The translations under genes and the position numbers were made by a program. Source: Natrinema amylolyticum (GTDB lineage Archaea > Halobacteriota > Halobacteria > Halobacteriales > Natrialbaceae). Taken from it: a stretch of 42,259 nt of DNA. Shown here piece by piece: positions 33,913 through 42,259 of this stretch; position 1 is the first letter of the stretch; each line of letters begins with the position of its first letter. The DNA lies in contig NZ_JAIWPJ010000008.1 in NCBI RefSeq assembly GCF_020515625.1, positions 1 through 42,259 of the forward strand, given 5' to 3'. The notes beneath the pieces are model-generated. The model saw nothing but the letters and a program-made list of their open reading frames with translations, did not search any database and was not told where the DNA came from.

Positions 33913-34878
33913 ATGACGGACGCTACTCCGACTACTCACTACTCCTACTCGATCACGGTGTATCCCGAGTTGTGTTCGGAACGACTCATCGTGATGGAGT
34001 ACATCACCGGTGACAAGATCACGGACGATCAGGCTCTGGCGGATGTCGGCGTCGAACCCACCGAGATGGCGACGGTGATCGCCCGCACGTATCTGAAAAT
34101 GGGACTGGTCGACGGTGTGTTCCACGCCGATCCCCATCCCGGAAACCTCGCGGTGACCGATGAGGGACGACTGGTCATTTACGACTACGGAATGAGCAAA
34201 CGACTGAGTCCGCAAGAACAGGACGATATCACGAGTCTCTACCGCACCCTCGTCCGTCGCGACGTCGACGGCCTGCTGAACACGCTCATCGCGCTCGAAG
34301 TCCTCGACCCGACGGTCGATCGGGTCGCGGTTCGGCAGGTCCTCGAACTACTGATCGAGAACCTCGAGGGACGCGCCGACATCACCTGGCGCTCGATCAT
34401 CACCGAGCTGTTCTCGAGGCTTCATGACTTCCCGTTTCGCGTCCCGCCGAACGTGATGTTGCTCGTCCGGGTCGGAACGGTCGGCGAAGGCGTCTGTCGA
34501 ACGCTCGATCCGGGGTTCGACTTCATCGCCGTCACGCGGTCGTTTCTCGTCGATTACGGATTTATCGAGAGCGAGATTGACGCAATACTCGAGGATATCC
34601 GGAACGATATCCGGGAATCGGCACCGGTACTCGCACGAGCGCCAGCGCGATTCGATACCGTCTTCGGTCAACTCGAGCGCGGTGAACTCGTCGTCAGAAC
34701 CGAGCCGATCGACGCGCCGAGCGGAGGGGATCCGGCGGTCGGTTACGCCATCGTCTCCGGGTCCCTGTTCGTCACAGCCGCCGTACTGACGTTTCACGAA
34801 CTGCCCCTCGACGTGGTCAGTGTGCTTCTCGCACTCGTGTTTCTCGGGCTGTACGTTCGCCGGCGGCGGACAATCTGA
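33913..34878 (+). pseudogene. ABC1/UbiB-type atypical kinase, N-terminally truncated
   Basis: 321 residues covering only the second half of an ABC1 (AarF/UbiB) protein, usually ~550 residues. Recognisable are ERLIVMEYITGDKI, the catalytic VFHADPHPGNLAV, the metal-binding VIYDYGMSKRLSP and two C-terminal membrane spans. The N-terminal KxGQ segment and the alanine-rich nucleotide loop are missing, and the first ~17 residues (MTDATPTTHYSYSI) do not look native. It lies 300 bases downstream of an IS200/IS605 relic, so a deletion linked to that element is likely. Probably not functional, though the frame is intact. Confidence 0.8.
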
Positions 34879-35000
34879 GGGGCCCGCAACCGAGATGTGA
34901 TCACGACACCTCATGGACGGTGTTCGTGAAGAACGATGCGAGTGGCAGCCAGTCGGTTGTATGCGGTTGCGATTCCAAGTCGGTGGGATTTCACCGAGTG

Positions 35001-35008
35001 CATATATT
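35001..35008 (+). promoter_or_regulatory. TATA box of the 35030 uspA gene
   Basis: CATATATT lies 22-29 bases before the ATG at 35030, the spacing for a leaderless transcript. Confidence 0.6.
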
Positions 35009-35029
35009 CTCATCCGTCGAACGGCATGT

Positions 35030-35446
35030 ATGCGAGTACTCGTCCCGATCGACGACTCCGACCCGGCGCGAACGGCACTCGAACACGCCGTCACGACGCA
35101 TCCAGACGCCACTATAACGGTGTTACACGTGATCAATCCGTCACTCACGATGTATCACGGCGAGATGTCGTACGACTACGAACGGCTCATCGATCTCGAG
35201 GAAGACCGATCCGAGTCGCTGTTCGAGACCGCACGAGAGATCGCCGATGAGCACGGTGCGTCGATCGAGACCGAGACGGTCATCGGCCAGCCGTCCCGCA
35301 GCATCGTCGAGTTCGCGGCCGAAAACGATGTCGATCAGATCGTCCTCGGCAGTCACGGTCGATCCGGCGTCTCACGCGTGCTGCTGGGCAGCGTCGCGGA
35401 AAAGGTCGTGCGTCGCGCACCGGTTCCGGTGACGGTCGTCCGGTAA
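35030..35446 (+). CDS. Universal stress protein, single UspA domain
   Basis: 138 residues. Starts MRVLVPIDDSDPARTAL and ends with the nucleotide-binding motif GSHGRSGVSRVLLGSVAEKVV followed by VPVTVV, the complete UspA fold of the ATP-binding type. The start at 35030 is set by the family's N-terminal strand and a TATA box ~25 bases upstream. It stands alone. Confidence 0.93.
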   Translation: MRVLVPIDDSDPARTALEHAVTTHPDATITVLHVINPSLTMYHGEMSYDYERLIDLEEDRSESLFETAREIADEHGASIETETVIGQPSRSIVEFAAENDVDQIVLGSHGRSGVSRVLLGSVAEKVVRRAPVPVTVVR

Positions 35447-35820
35447 TCCAACGATGGATAACGCCGGCCGCAACGGGGCCGCGCAGAACGCGGCTATGTT
35501 TTTCTCCTCCGTTCCCGGCTCGGTCAGTGGTGATCGTGGTCGCTGGAGCTGAGACCTCGACTTCGCCCATCGGTTCGCCTCGCGCCGCGTGTCGCTTTCG
35601 GCCGCCTCGTCGGAAGTTCTCCCTCGATTCTCGAGCATGCGGTGATCGTACTTATCCTTTCACGCTCTGTTACGGGACCGAACCCGATAAAGAGGAATGT
35701 TGAGGCTCGAAACGACGTAGCCGAGCGACCCGCGGTCGCTCGGCGAGTGCCGACGGGATCGGACTGCGGTCGTGCCACCCGGCGGCACGTCTCGAATCGG
35801 CGGTCGAGAAACTGTGTGTC
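35447..35820. other. Gene-free stretch with two inverted repeats
   Basis: No gene seen. A perfect 9-bp inverted repeat CCGAGCGAC-CCGCG-GTCGCTCGG occupies 35721-35743, and GTGCC...GGCAC follows at 35774-35790. They lie in the ~100 bases downstream of the convergent MFS gene and may form terminator-like structures. Confidence 0.5.
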
Positions 35821-37110
35821 TCAGCCCTCGAGAGCCGCACTGTGAGGGGAGTCCGGTGCTGGTGCCGGTGGCTCGTGAGTACCGAACTCGGGATGCGTTT
35901 CCTCCATCCACACGTAGACGACGGCACCGGAGAGGAACATCAAGACCGCGGTCATGTAGAACGCGGCTTCGGCGTTCACGAACTCCATCGAAAGGCCGAT
36001 CAGGATCGCACCGACCCCATATCCGGAGTCACGCCACATTCGGTAGACGCCCATGCCGGCCGACCGCCACGTCGGATGGGCAGCGTCGCTGGGGACAGTC
36101 ATCAGATTGGGATAGAGCAGTGCCATTCCAAGCCCGGAGAGCCCGGACAGGATCACCCACGGGAGATAGCTCTCGACGAACACCATCCCGAGAACGCCCG
36201 CTCCGGCGAGGAACATTCCCGCAACGACGGGGGGACGGCGGCCGATGCGGTCGGCAAGGCCCCCGGTTCCGATCTGGAGGAAGTACATGGCGCTGTGGAC
36301 GCCGACGACGACGCCGACGGCTTCGATCGCGAGCCCCTGACTCGTGAGATAGAGCGGCACCGCGATCCAGAACAGCGTGTCCACGAAGTTCTCGATGTGG
36401 CCGGCCTGGGCCGCGGCGAAGAGCGTCCTATCACCGTAGGTCGCCCGCTTGAGAACGTCGATAAACGGGAGGTTCGCGTCTCGGTGATCGTCGTCGCCCT
36501 CCATCTGTGCGAGTTGGACGGTCTCCTTGATGAGGAAGACCGAGATGAGAAATGCGAGCACGACGACCGCTGCGAGGAAGAAGAACGGTTCAGGCCGAAG
36601 GCTCGTCTGGCCGGCGATGACACCCGTGATCCACGCGCCGACGGCGACACCGGTGTAGCCGAACGCCTCGTCGATACCGACCGCGAGCCCGCGCTGCTCG
36701 GGCCCCGCGAGATCGATCTTGGCGTTGATCGCCATGCTCCAGGTCAGCGCTTGATTGATCCCGAGCAGAACGTTCCCGACGGTAATCCAGCTCCAGCTCG
36801 GGGCGTAGATGAGGATAATCGGGATCGGCAGCGCGGTCACCCAACCGAGAACGAGTACCGGCTTGCGCCCGTACTCTTCGCCCCATTTCCCGGCGTAGAG
36901 GTTGAGTAGCGCCTTGACGAAGCCGAACGAAACGACGAACGAACCGATGACCAAGAACGACTCGACGCCGAGTACGTCCTCACCTAAGATGGGCACGACG
37001 GTCCGCTCGGACCCGATCGTCAGACCGGTCGCGAACACCAGCAAGACGTGTAGCGAGAACTGTCCGAGGTGTTCGCGAATTCCCTGTTTCAGTGTCGATC
37101 GCTCACTCAT
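35821..37110 (-). CDS. MFS transporter
   Basis: 429 residues, about 11-12 membrane segments. The MFS loop motif is LYAGKWGEEYGRKPVLVLG between helices 2 and 3, with a second copy-like GLADRIGRRPPVV in the other half. The substrate is unknown. It begins three bases after the stop of the rhodanese/MBL gene, so the two form an operon; export or import of a sulfur compound would fit but is inference. Confidence 0.92.
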   Translation of the reverse strand: MSERSTLKQGIREHLGQFSLHVLLVFATGLTIGSERTVVPILGEDVLGVESFLVIGSFVVSFGFVKALLNLYAGKWGEEYGRKPVLVLGWVTALPIPIILIYAPSWSWITVGNVLLGINQALTWSMAINAKIDLAGPEQRGLAVGIDEAFGYTGVAVGAWITGVIAGQTSLRPEPFFFLAAVVVLAFLISVFLIKETVQLAQMEGDDDHRDANLPFIDVLKRATYGDRTLFAAAQAGHIENFVDTLFWIAVPLYLTSQGLAIEAVGVVVGVHSAMYFLQIGTGGLADRIGRRPPVVAGMFLAGAGVLGMVFVESYLPWVILSGLSGLGMALLYPNLMTVPSDAAHPTWRSAGMGVYRMWRDSGYGVGAILIGLSMEFVNAEAAFYMTAVLMFLSGAVVYVWMEETHPEFGTHEPPAPAPDSPHSAALEG

Positions 37111-37113
37111 CGG

Positions 37114-38235
37114 TTATTCGGCAGCACAGCGGTTGGGGCCCAGTTCGAGTTCGGACAGTTCCTCGTCGGGGACATCCTCCTTCCCGACGTTCGTGCGCTT
37201 GACGCGCTCGAAGTTCGGCGGATGGTCCGGAATGTCCGAGGCGAGCGTCTCGACGAACTCCTCGCGGTCGCGTTCGAGGTCCGCGTTCCGTTCTCGAAGC
37301 TCGCTTAACGTCGCGGTCACCGGCGGCTCGGGCGATCCGGGATCGTGTGCCGGGAGGACGACTGTATCGTCCGACCGATCCAGAAGACGCTGGAGGCTCT
37401 CGTAGAGCGTCGCGGCGTTCCCCTCGACGTCGGAATCTTCGATACCGGCTTCGACGCCGAGCTCGACGCGGCCGACGCTCTCGTGGAAGAGCGTATCGCC
37501 CGTGAGCAGGGCCTCGCCCTCGAGATCGAACGAGACGCTGCCCTCGCTGTGTCCGGGCGTGTGGATGACCTCGACGTCGATCGATCCGATCGCGATCGAA
37601 TCTCCGTCTTCGATCGGAGTCGCGTCGATAGCGAGCGCGTCCGTCGGATGGAGGTAGTACGGAACGTCGCGTTGCTCGGCGAGTTCCGCACCGCCGGAGA
37701 CGTGGTCGGCGTGGGCGTGTGTATCGAAGACACCGACGAGTTCGGCGCCGTGGGCGTCGATAATTTCGTCGTACTCCTCGAGGTAGTGGGAGGGGTCGAA
37801 CACGGCGGCTTCACCGTCCGAAAGAAGGACGTGAGAGAGGCATCCCTTCCCCGGACGGGCGACCTGGACGAGCGTTCCGTCGAGATCGGCCGGGACGGGT
37901 GCGCTCCGGTGAACGCGACTCCACCCGTTCATGCCGTCGGCGAGCGTTCTGGCGTCGTATCCCATCTCTCGCAGGACCTCCGCTGCGGTCCGTGAGACGA
38001 CCCCTGCGGTGCAGACGGTGACGATCTCGCGGTCGTCCGGGAGATCCTCGAGATCGTCTTTCGCCGTCTCCGGATCGTCGATCAGTTCGTCGTAGACATC
38101 GACGTTGACGCTGTCCGGAACGTGCCACTCCTCGTACTCGTCTCGGTGGCGAATATCGAGGACGAGGACGTCCCCACTCTCGTCTTCGCCGTCCCGCAAC
38201 CGATCACTGAGTTCCGTCGGGCTGATTTCCGTCAT
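37114..38235 (-). CDS. Rhodanese domain - metallo-beta-lactamase fold fusion (persulfide dioxygenase-like)
   Basis: 373 residues. The N-terminal ~110 residues are a rhodanese domain with the active-site loop VCTAGVVSR (C75). The remainder is a metallo-beta-lactamase fold with THAHADHVSGG (H173, H175, D177, H178), HTPGHSEGSV and GDTLFHESVGR, the pattern of ETHE1-type persulfide dioxygenases. Fusions of the two domains convert glutathione- or thiol-bound persulfides to sulfite and thiosulfate. It shares an operon with the MFS gene and a 86-base divergent promoter region with an HTH regulator. Confidence 0.9.
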   Translation of the reverse strand: MTEISPTELSDRLRDGEDESGDVLVLDIRHRDEYEEWHVPDSVNVDVYDELIDDPETAKDDLEDLPDDREIVTVCTAGVVSRTAAEVLREMGYDARTLADGMNGWSRVHRSAPVPADLDGTLVQVARPGKGCLSHVLLSDGEAAVFDPSHYLEEYDEIIDAHGAELVGVFDTHAHADHVSGGAELAEQRDVPYYLHPTDALAIDATPIEDGDSIAIGSIDVEVIHTPGHSEGSVSFDLEGEALLTGDTLFHESVGRVELGVEAGIEDSDVEGNAATLYESLQRLLDRSDDTVVLPAHDPGSPEPPVTATLSELRERNADLERDREEFVETLASDIPDHPPNFERVKRTNVGKEDVPDEELSELELGPNRCAAE

Positions 38236-38251
38236 CGATTATTCGTACGAA

Positions 38252-38259
38252 CGGTACCG
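38252..38259. promoter_or_regulatory. Palindrome in the divergent promoter region
   Basis: CGGTACCG, an 8-bp palindrome flanked by further partial symmetry (GAACGGTACCGG), lies between the rhodanese/MBL start (38235) and the HTH gene start (38322), downstream of a CTCTATTCC TATA-like element on the minus strand. It could be the operator for the adjacent regulator. Confidence 0.35.
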
Positions 38260-38321
38260 GAATAGAGGTGGTGCGGGACATGACCGGCACCGTTAATCAT
38301 CTCGAGACCGAACGATGGTGT

Positions 38322-39056
38322 ATGAGTCTCTTCGAGGCCTCATTTCGGTTGAAACACGAGTGTCCGTACCGAGAGATCTCGGAACGCTATCCGGACCTCA
38401 CTATTCGAGAGTGGTATCTGAGCGACTGTCAGGTGCTCGAAATCACCTCCGCGGAGGCACCGACCGACGACCTGCTCGAGGAGATCAACGGGATCGGAAC
38501 GGTCCTCCACCGGTCGATCGATGATTCGGGACTCCACGTCGTCACCCAATCCTGCCTCTGTTCGCTCGAGGGATCTATCCTGGAACGGTTCGAGGCGCAC
38601 AATTGCCTCTACCAGCCGCCGACGATTCACCGTCAGGGCTGGGAGCATTACACGGTAATCGCCTTCGACGAGGACGACGTTCGGGCGCTGGTTCAGGACC
38701 TCGAGGCGGATCGAGATATCGAACTGCTCTCCAAGACCGCTATCACGGAGCAACAGATCCCGCATAGCATGTTGGCGCCGGTCGATCAGCTCTTCGAGGA
38801 TCTCACCGATCGCCAACTGGCAGCGTTACAGTTGGCACTGGAGAACGGCTACTACGAACAGCCGCGACAGACATCGCTACGAGGACTGGCCTCGCAGACG
38901 TCGGTGGCCCGCTCGACCTTCGAGGAACACCTCCGGAAGGCGGAGAACAAGCTCCTGACGAACGCCGGCACGTATCTGCGGTTGGTGACGTCGGGGTCGG
39001 CAGCGAACCCGCTGCAAGCGGGTCGGTCGGGAACGTCCGAACAGAGCGCTGACTGA
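38322..39056 (+). CDS. Bacterio-opsin-activator type HTH-10 regulator
   Basis: 244 residues. The C-terminal HTH-10 domain is clear: LTDRQLAALQLALENGYYEQPRQTSLRGLA, then SVARSTFEEHLRKAENKLL. The N-terminal ~170 residues are the Bat-type sensing region typical of haloarchaea. I choose the ATG at 38322 because the conserved region begins at MSLFEASF and a TTAATC TATA-like element lies 29 bases before; an ATG at 38280 is the alternative. It is divergent from the rhodanese/MBL-MFS operon and probably controls it. Confidence 0.9.
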   Translation: MSLFEASFRLKHECPYREISERYPDLTIREWYLSDCQVLEITSAEAPTDDLLEEINGIGTVLHRSIDDSGLHVVTQSCLCSLEGSILERFEAHNCLYQPPTIHRQGWEHYTVIAFDEDDVRALVQDLEADRDIELLSKTAITEQQIPHSMLAPVDQLFEDLTDRQLAALQLALENGYYEQPRQTSLRGLASQTSVARSTFEEHLRKAENKLLTNAGTYLRLVTSGSAANPLQAGRSGTSEQSAD

Positions 39057-39101
39057 TCTCTCGCTCGTCAGAACGCTCCCTCCGGTGGCTCGCGGACTCG
39101 G

Positions 39102-39998
39102 TCACGGCGACCGCGTGACGATCAGTACCGGAACATCGACCGTCCGTAACACGTTCGAGGCCACGCTGCCGAGCAGGTGTCTTCCGAGGTTCGACCGGCC
39201 ACGCGCTCCCATGGCGATGAGATCGATATCGTTGTCCGTGACGTACTCGCTAATACCGGCAGCGACCCCGTCGAACGACGTCGTTCGCTCGACGGCGGTT
39301 TCCACGGTCACGTCGGACGCCACGTCGTCGATTTCGGCCGCAACTTCGTCGACTATCGCTGCTCCGTTCGCCTCAAGCCGTTCGACGAGTTCTTTCTCGA
39401 GGCCGCCTACGTCAAACACGCCGCCCGAAGCCTGGAGATCGATGACGTTCAGCACGTGGATGATCGATCCGTACTGCCGCGCCACGGCCACGCCGTGGTC
39501 GATCGCAGTGTCGGCGTTCTCGCTCCCGTCGGTCGGAAGGAGGAGCCGGGAATAATCGAACGCTTCCCCGGTCGTTCGGTCTTCCTCCGGGACGACGAGT
39601 ACAGGGACGTCACTTCGACGAAGGAGTCCCTCCGTGACACCGCCGAGGAGGCGTTTTCCGAGACTGGTCACACCTTGTCGGCCGACGACGATCAGCGTCG
39701 CGCCCCGATCCGCGGCGTACTCGGCGATCCGTCTCGCGGGCTCCCCCTCGGTCAACTCCATCGTTACCGAGTGACCAACGTCCGAGGCGATCGACTGGAT
39801 GTCCTCGAGTATCGTTTCGCCCCGCTCTCGAAGCCGGTCCGCCTCATCAGCCGTCTTCGTGAGCCGGAGAGCCTTCTTCTCGACGACGTGGAGAACGTCG
39901 ACAGTTGCATCGAAGTCCCGGGCGAACTCGAGACCGCGTTTCGCCGCCTGCTTGGCTTCGTCACTCCCGTCGACGGCGAGCAAGATGTGATCGTACAT
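39102..39998 (-). CDS. Tandem UspA-domain protein
   Basis: 298 residues with two UspA domains. The first ends GRQGVTSLGKRLLGGVTEGLLRRSDVPVLVV and the second GARGRSNLGRHLLGSVASNVL, both with the ATP-binding pattern. Begins MYDHILLAVDGSDEA. Such double-domain proteins are common haloarchaeal stress factors. It is divergent from the DUF21-CBS gene. Confidence 0.93.
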   Translation of the reverse strand: MYDHILLAVDGSDEAKQAAKRGLEFARDFDATVDVLHVVEKKALRLTKTADEADRLRERGETILEDIQSIASDVGHSVTMELTEGEPARRIAEYAADRGATLIVVGRQGVTSLGKRLLGGVTEGLLRRSDVPVLVVPEEDRTTGEAFDYSRLLLPTDGSENADTAIDHGVAVARQYGSIIHVLNVIDLQASGGVFDVGGLEKELVERLEANGAAIVDEVAAEIDDVASDVTVETAVERTTSFDGVAAGISEYVTDNDIDLIAMGARGRSNLGRHLLGSVASNVLRTVDVPVLIVTRSP

Positions 39999-40267
39999 CG
40001 TATCGGGATTCGACGTGCGAAACCTTCATTGTTAGTCACTATTTCGCGACCATCTACTCGATCTGTACGAACGCCCGTCGCCCGATCGGGTGGTCCGTCG
40101 GGGTCGTAGTGCGGTCGAATGATTCTCCGGATTCGTTTGCTGTGTTAGCTTGCGAGCGGATCTCCGGACGCCTGTCACCGACGGTCGACGACCCGTGTGA
40201 GTGAGAAAATTCTATAACCGGGAAACGAAGATACCTTGATACGACAGGGCGGCGAAACGCCGATCGA

Positions 40268-41341
40268 ATGGACTCCGTCGAAATCGGACTCCGGTTGATC
40301 GCCGGTATCGGCCTGATCCTCGCGAACGCCTTCTTCGTCGCGGTCGAGTTCGCCCTCACGCGCGTCCGCCAGTATCCCGAATCGGCGTTCGACGAGCCAG
40401 GGCTTCGGCGCGCGTGGGAGATGACGGACGATCTCGAGATCTACCTCACCAGTTGTCAGGTCGGGATTAGTGCAACGAGCATCGCTGTCGGGATCGTTGC
40501 CGAGCCAGCACTCGCGACGGTCGTCGGCCCGCTTTTTGCAAATACTGCACTCGCGTCTGCGGGAGCCGGCGCCGTCCTCGCGTTCGTGATCATCAATCTC
40601 CTCCACCTCACGCACGGCGAACAAACACCGACCTACCTCGGCGTCGAGCGAACGAAGTTCGTCGCGAGATACGGAGCGGCGCCGCTGTACTGGTTCGCGC
40701 GACTGCTCTCGCCCGTGATCTGGCTCGGCGACGGCGTCGCGAAATGGACCCTCCGACGGTTCGGGATCGAGATGACCGGTGCCTGGCTCGAGACCGAAAC
40801 GGAAATCATCGAGACGCGAGCCGACCTCCGGAATCGGCTCACGTCCGTCCTCGAGCAAGGGGACCTCCCGGACGAACGGCGAGCGGAGATCATCAACGCG
40901 TTTACCGTCGGCGAACGACCGGTCGAAGACGCGATGACCGGCATCGAGGATGCCGTCTTTCTCTCGACGAACGCGTCAGTCGAGGAAAACCTCGACCGTA
41001 TCGGCTCGACCCCCCACACGCGATTTCCGTTGATTGAGGATACGCCCGCTGAGTTCGTCGGTATCGTCTACGTCCCGACGGTCGTCGATCACATAGACGA
41101 GCTTCGAAACGGAGAAGTGACGTTCGAGGACCTCGCAACGCCACCGAACATGCTCCCCGCAGACATGCTGGTTAGCGACGCTATCGACGAATTCCAGGCG
41201 GCCCACCAGGAACTCGCACTCGTCGAAGACGACGGCGAGATCGTCGGGTTGCTCACGGCCACGGACGCCCTCGAGGAGTTGGTCGGCGCGTTCGACGATC
41301 CGCTCGATACGGTGGACTTCGTCCCTAATCAGACCCGATGA
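40268..41341 (+). CDS. DUF21 (CNNM)-CBS domain membrane protein
   Basis: 357 residues: an N-terminal DUF21 domain of three to four membrane segments (LILANAFFVAVEFALTRVR, TSCQVGISATSIAVGIVAEPAL, then LLHLTHGEQTPTYLGV) and a pair of CBS domains (PVEDAMTGIEDAVFL to the end; VGLLTATDALEELVG). This is the CorC/CNNM family of presumed Mg2+/Co2+ efflux proteins. The usual C-terminal CorC/HlyC transporter-associated domain is absent. A TATA-like ATTCTATAACC lies ~50 bases before the ATG. Confidence 0.9.
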   Translation: MDSVEIGLRLIAGIGLILANAFFVAVEFALTRVRQYPESAFDEPGLRRAWEMTDDLEIYLTSCQVGISATSIAVGIVAEPALATVVGPLFANTALASAGAGAVLAFVIINLLHLTHGEQTPTYLGVERTKFVARYGAAPLYWFARLLSPVIWLGDGVAKWTLRRFGIEMTGAWLETETEIIETRADLRNRLTSVLEQGDLPDERRAEIINAFTVGERPVEDAMTGIEDAVFLSTNASVEENLDRIGSTPHTRFPLIEDTPAEFVGIVYVPTVVDHIDELRNGEVTFEDLATPPNMLPADMLVSDAIDEFQAAHQELALVEDDGEIVGLLTATDALEELVGAFDDPLDTVDFVPNQTR

Positions 41342-41600
41342 GTATCGGCCTCGGCGGACGGTACGAGCCGACTCGGAGAGCAGCGCTGCCGATTTTTGAG
41401 CTGTCGCAGCCCGACTTCGTACTCGGAACGAAGATAGTAGTATGAATTCACAGTATCCATGAAAGGGTCAGGAATGTGACTCCATATTCCCATCAAATTA
41501 TCAAATTATATGATTGTATCGTTGGATTATTGTCCGGAGTAGCTGACTCCAGCAGTATGAGTGACTCTACTATCATGTTTTACCAGTCTCTAGTTCGGCG

Positions 41601-42184
41601 TTTCTAAAACAGTCTTCGATATGAGATATATGATATTGTATATCTTAAACGAAACGTTCGACAGCGTTCCGATTCCTCTGTATTTTATCGCGAAATCGAA
41701 GCCTATGATTGTGGGTGCAGCTTTGAGTCACGGTGCTGAATCGACGAGAAACACGGCATCGGAGACGTCGAGTGTCTCTCGAAGTGCAGTGAAAAACATC
41801 GACGAGAGTGCCGTTGTTCGTGGTAAATAGAGCTTGATATGGGGAGGTTCGTTCGTCTCAGAACCACAGCAGCGTACAGCCAGTAGCGCTGATCGTCGAG
41901 TTGGATCGCGGGTTCGTTGAGCACGAGGTGATCCGGCTGTTTCTCGTCTATCGGCTGTAAGTCGACTTTCTGTACCCACTTGTGGACGGTTGATCGTGCC
42001 AATTAATACCAATCCCATATATGAAAGTAACAGTATTTAAAATTGGTATCTAAGCCAGGTGATGACGGATATTCAATCGCATAAACTCGTGTGGTATCGG
42101 TTCGATTAAACCAGATAGGATCGACTTAAACGGGAGCCACGTCGGTATAATCACGAATATTTATGTATTGTATGATAGAAACAA
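41601..42184 (-). mobile_element. Degenerate IS6-type element, copy 2
   Basis: About 580 bases with short inverted ends (GTTTCTAAAACAG at 41601; complement of GTTTCTATCATAC at 42172-42184). It resembles copy 1 (11966-12586) over most of its length, for example the shared stretch GAGTCACGGTGCTGAATCGA and the region before the transposase core. The surrounding sequence (41342-41600) is AT-rich and gene-free. Confidence 0.6.
41728..42130 (-). pseudogene. IS6-family transposase, dead copy 2
   Basis: Minus-strand fragments in shifting frames read RLNIRHHLA, then STVHKWVQKVDLQPIDEKQPDHLVLNEPAIQLDDQRYWLYAAV, and after a frameshift TNEPPHIKLYLPRTTALSSMF...DVSDAVFLVDSAP followed by a TGA. The C-terminal third with the last catalytic Glu is missing. 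The stop after VDSAP is at the same position as in copy 1. Confidence 0.8.
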
Positions 42185-42198
42185 TTTATCGAGAACGT

Positions 42199-42259
42199 AT
42201 GACAGCCGATAGTTCGCCAAGCGACGCGGAGAGCGATAGCTTCACCCGGTGTTTAGGAT
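42199..42259 (+). CDS. Start of a possible gene cut by the window end
   Basis: An ATG at 42199 opens a frame of 20 codons (MTADSSPSDAESDSF...) that runs off the end. The acidic, Ser-rich start is plausible for a haloarchaeal protein, and AT-rich TATA-like sequence (TATTTATG, about 42160) lies upstream. Nothing can be said about function. Confidence 0.4.
   Translation, partial: MTADSSPSDAESDSFTRCLG

Overview
The window is from an extremely halophilic archaeon (class Halobacteria). GC is high outside the mobile remnants, and the proteins are strongly acidic (Asp/Glu rich). It carries twin-arginine signals with lipoboxes, leaderless-type TATA promoters, haloarchaeal regulator families (HxlR, Lrp, bacterio-opsin-activator type HTH), UspA proteins and haloarchaeal IS200/IS605 and IS6-type elements. 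A genus cannot be assigned from sequence alone. No rRNA, tRNA or CRISPR array was seen.

Layout. Positions 1-11.6 kb are ordinary accessory chromosome: the 3' end of a GapN-like aldehyde dehydrogenase, an HTH-GNAT protein, a complete IS200/IS605 element with the relic of a second one abutting a GH15 glucoamylase gene, a DCC thiol-disulfide protein, a 32-residue zinc finger, an HxlR regulator with a palindromic operator, an APC permease fused to UspA domains, an Lrp regulator and RNase HI. Positions 11.6-12.6 kb are a graveyard: a dead quinone oxidoreductase and a dead IS6-type element.

Positions 12.7-32 kb form a nitrogen-oxide respiration island. It contains DUF2249, a CtaA-CtaB fusion (heme O synthase), copper nitrite reductase NirK, a TlpA/CcdA thiol pair (ccdA appears frameshifted), and a three-gene heme-copper reductase with a CuA subunit II. 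Its catalytic subunit has Gln where oxidases have the cross-linked Tyr, so it is probably a nitric oxide reductase. Next come a novel-looking membrane protein, a copper P-type ATPase, DUF3054 and an HTH regulator. The last part is a tightly coupled operon: a CuA-cupredoxin fused to a cytochrome cd1-type heme d1 propeller, two NirF-like propellers, a NirJ-like radical SAM enzyme and a second-type hemA. I read it as a heme d1 nitrite reductase whose cytochrome c module is replaced by a CuA domain, packaged with part of its cofactor pathway. This is the most interesting content of the window.

Positions 32-42.3 kb hold a flavin/pyridoxamine-oxidase-like protein, a DUF2238-type membrane protein, a truncated ABC1 kinase next to an orphan IS200/IS605 end, UspA proteins, a rhodanese/MBL plus MFS operon with a divergent HTH regulator, a DUF21-CBS protein, a second copy of the dead IS6-type element, and the first 20 codons of a possible gene running off the end.

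How the genes may work together (inference): nitrite is reduced to NO by NirK and/or the CuA-d1 protein, and NO is reduced to N2O by the heme-copper enzyme. CtaB, HemA, NirF and NirJ supply hemes. The P-type ATPase and the TlpA/CcdA pair supply copper and reduce the CuA/NirK cysteines. The four-cysteine HTH protein is the obvious candidate local regulator.
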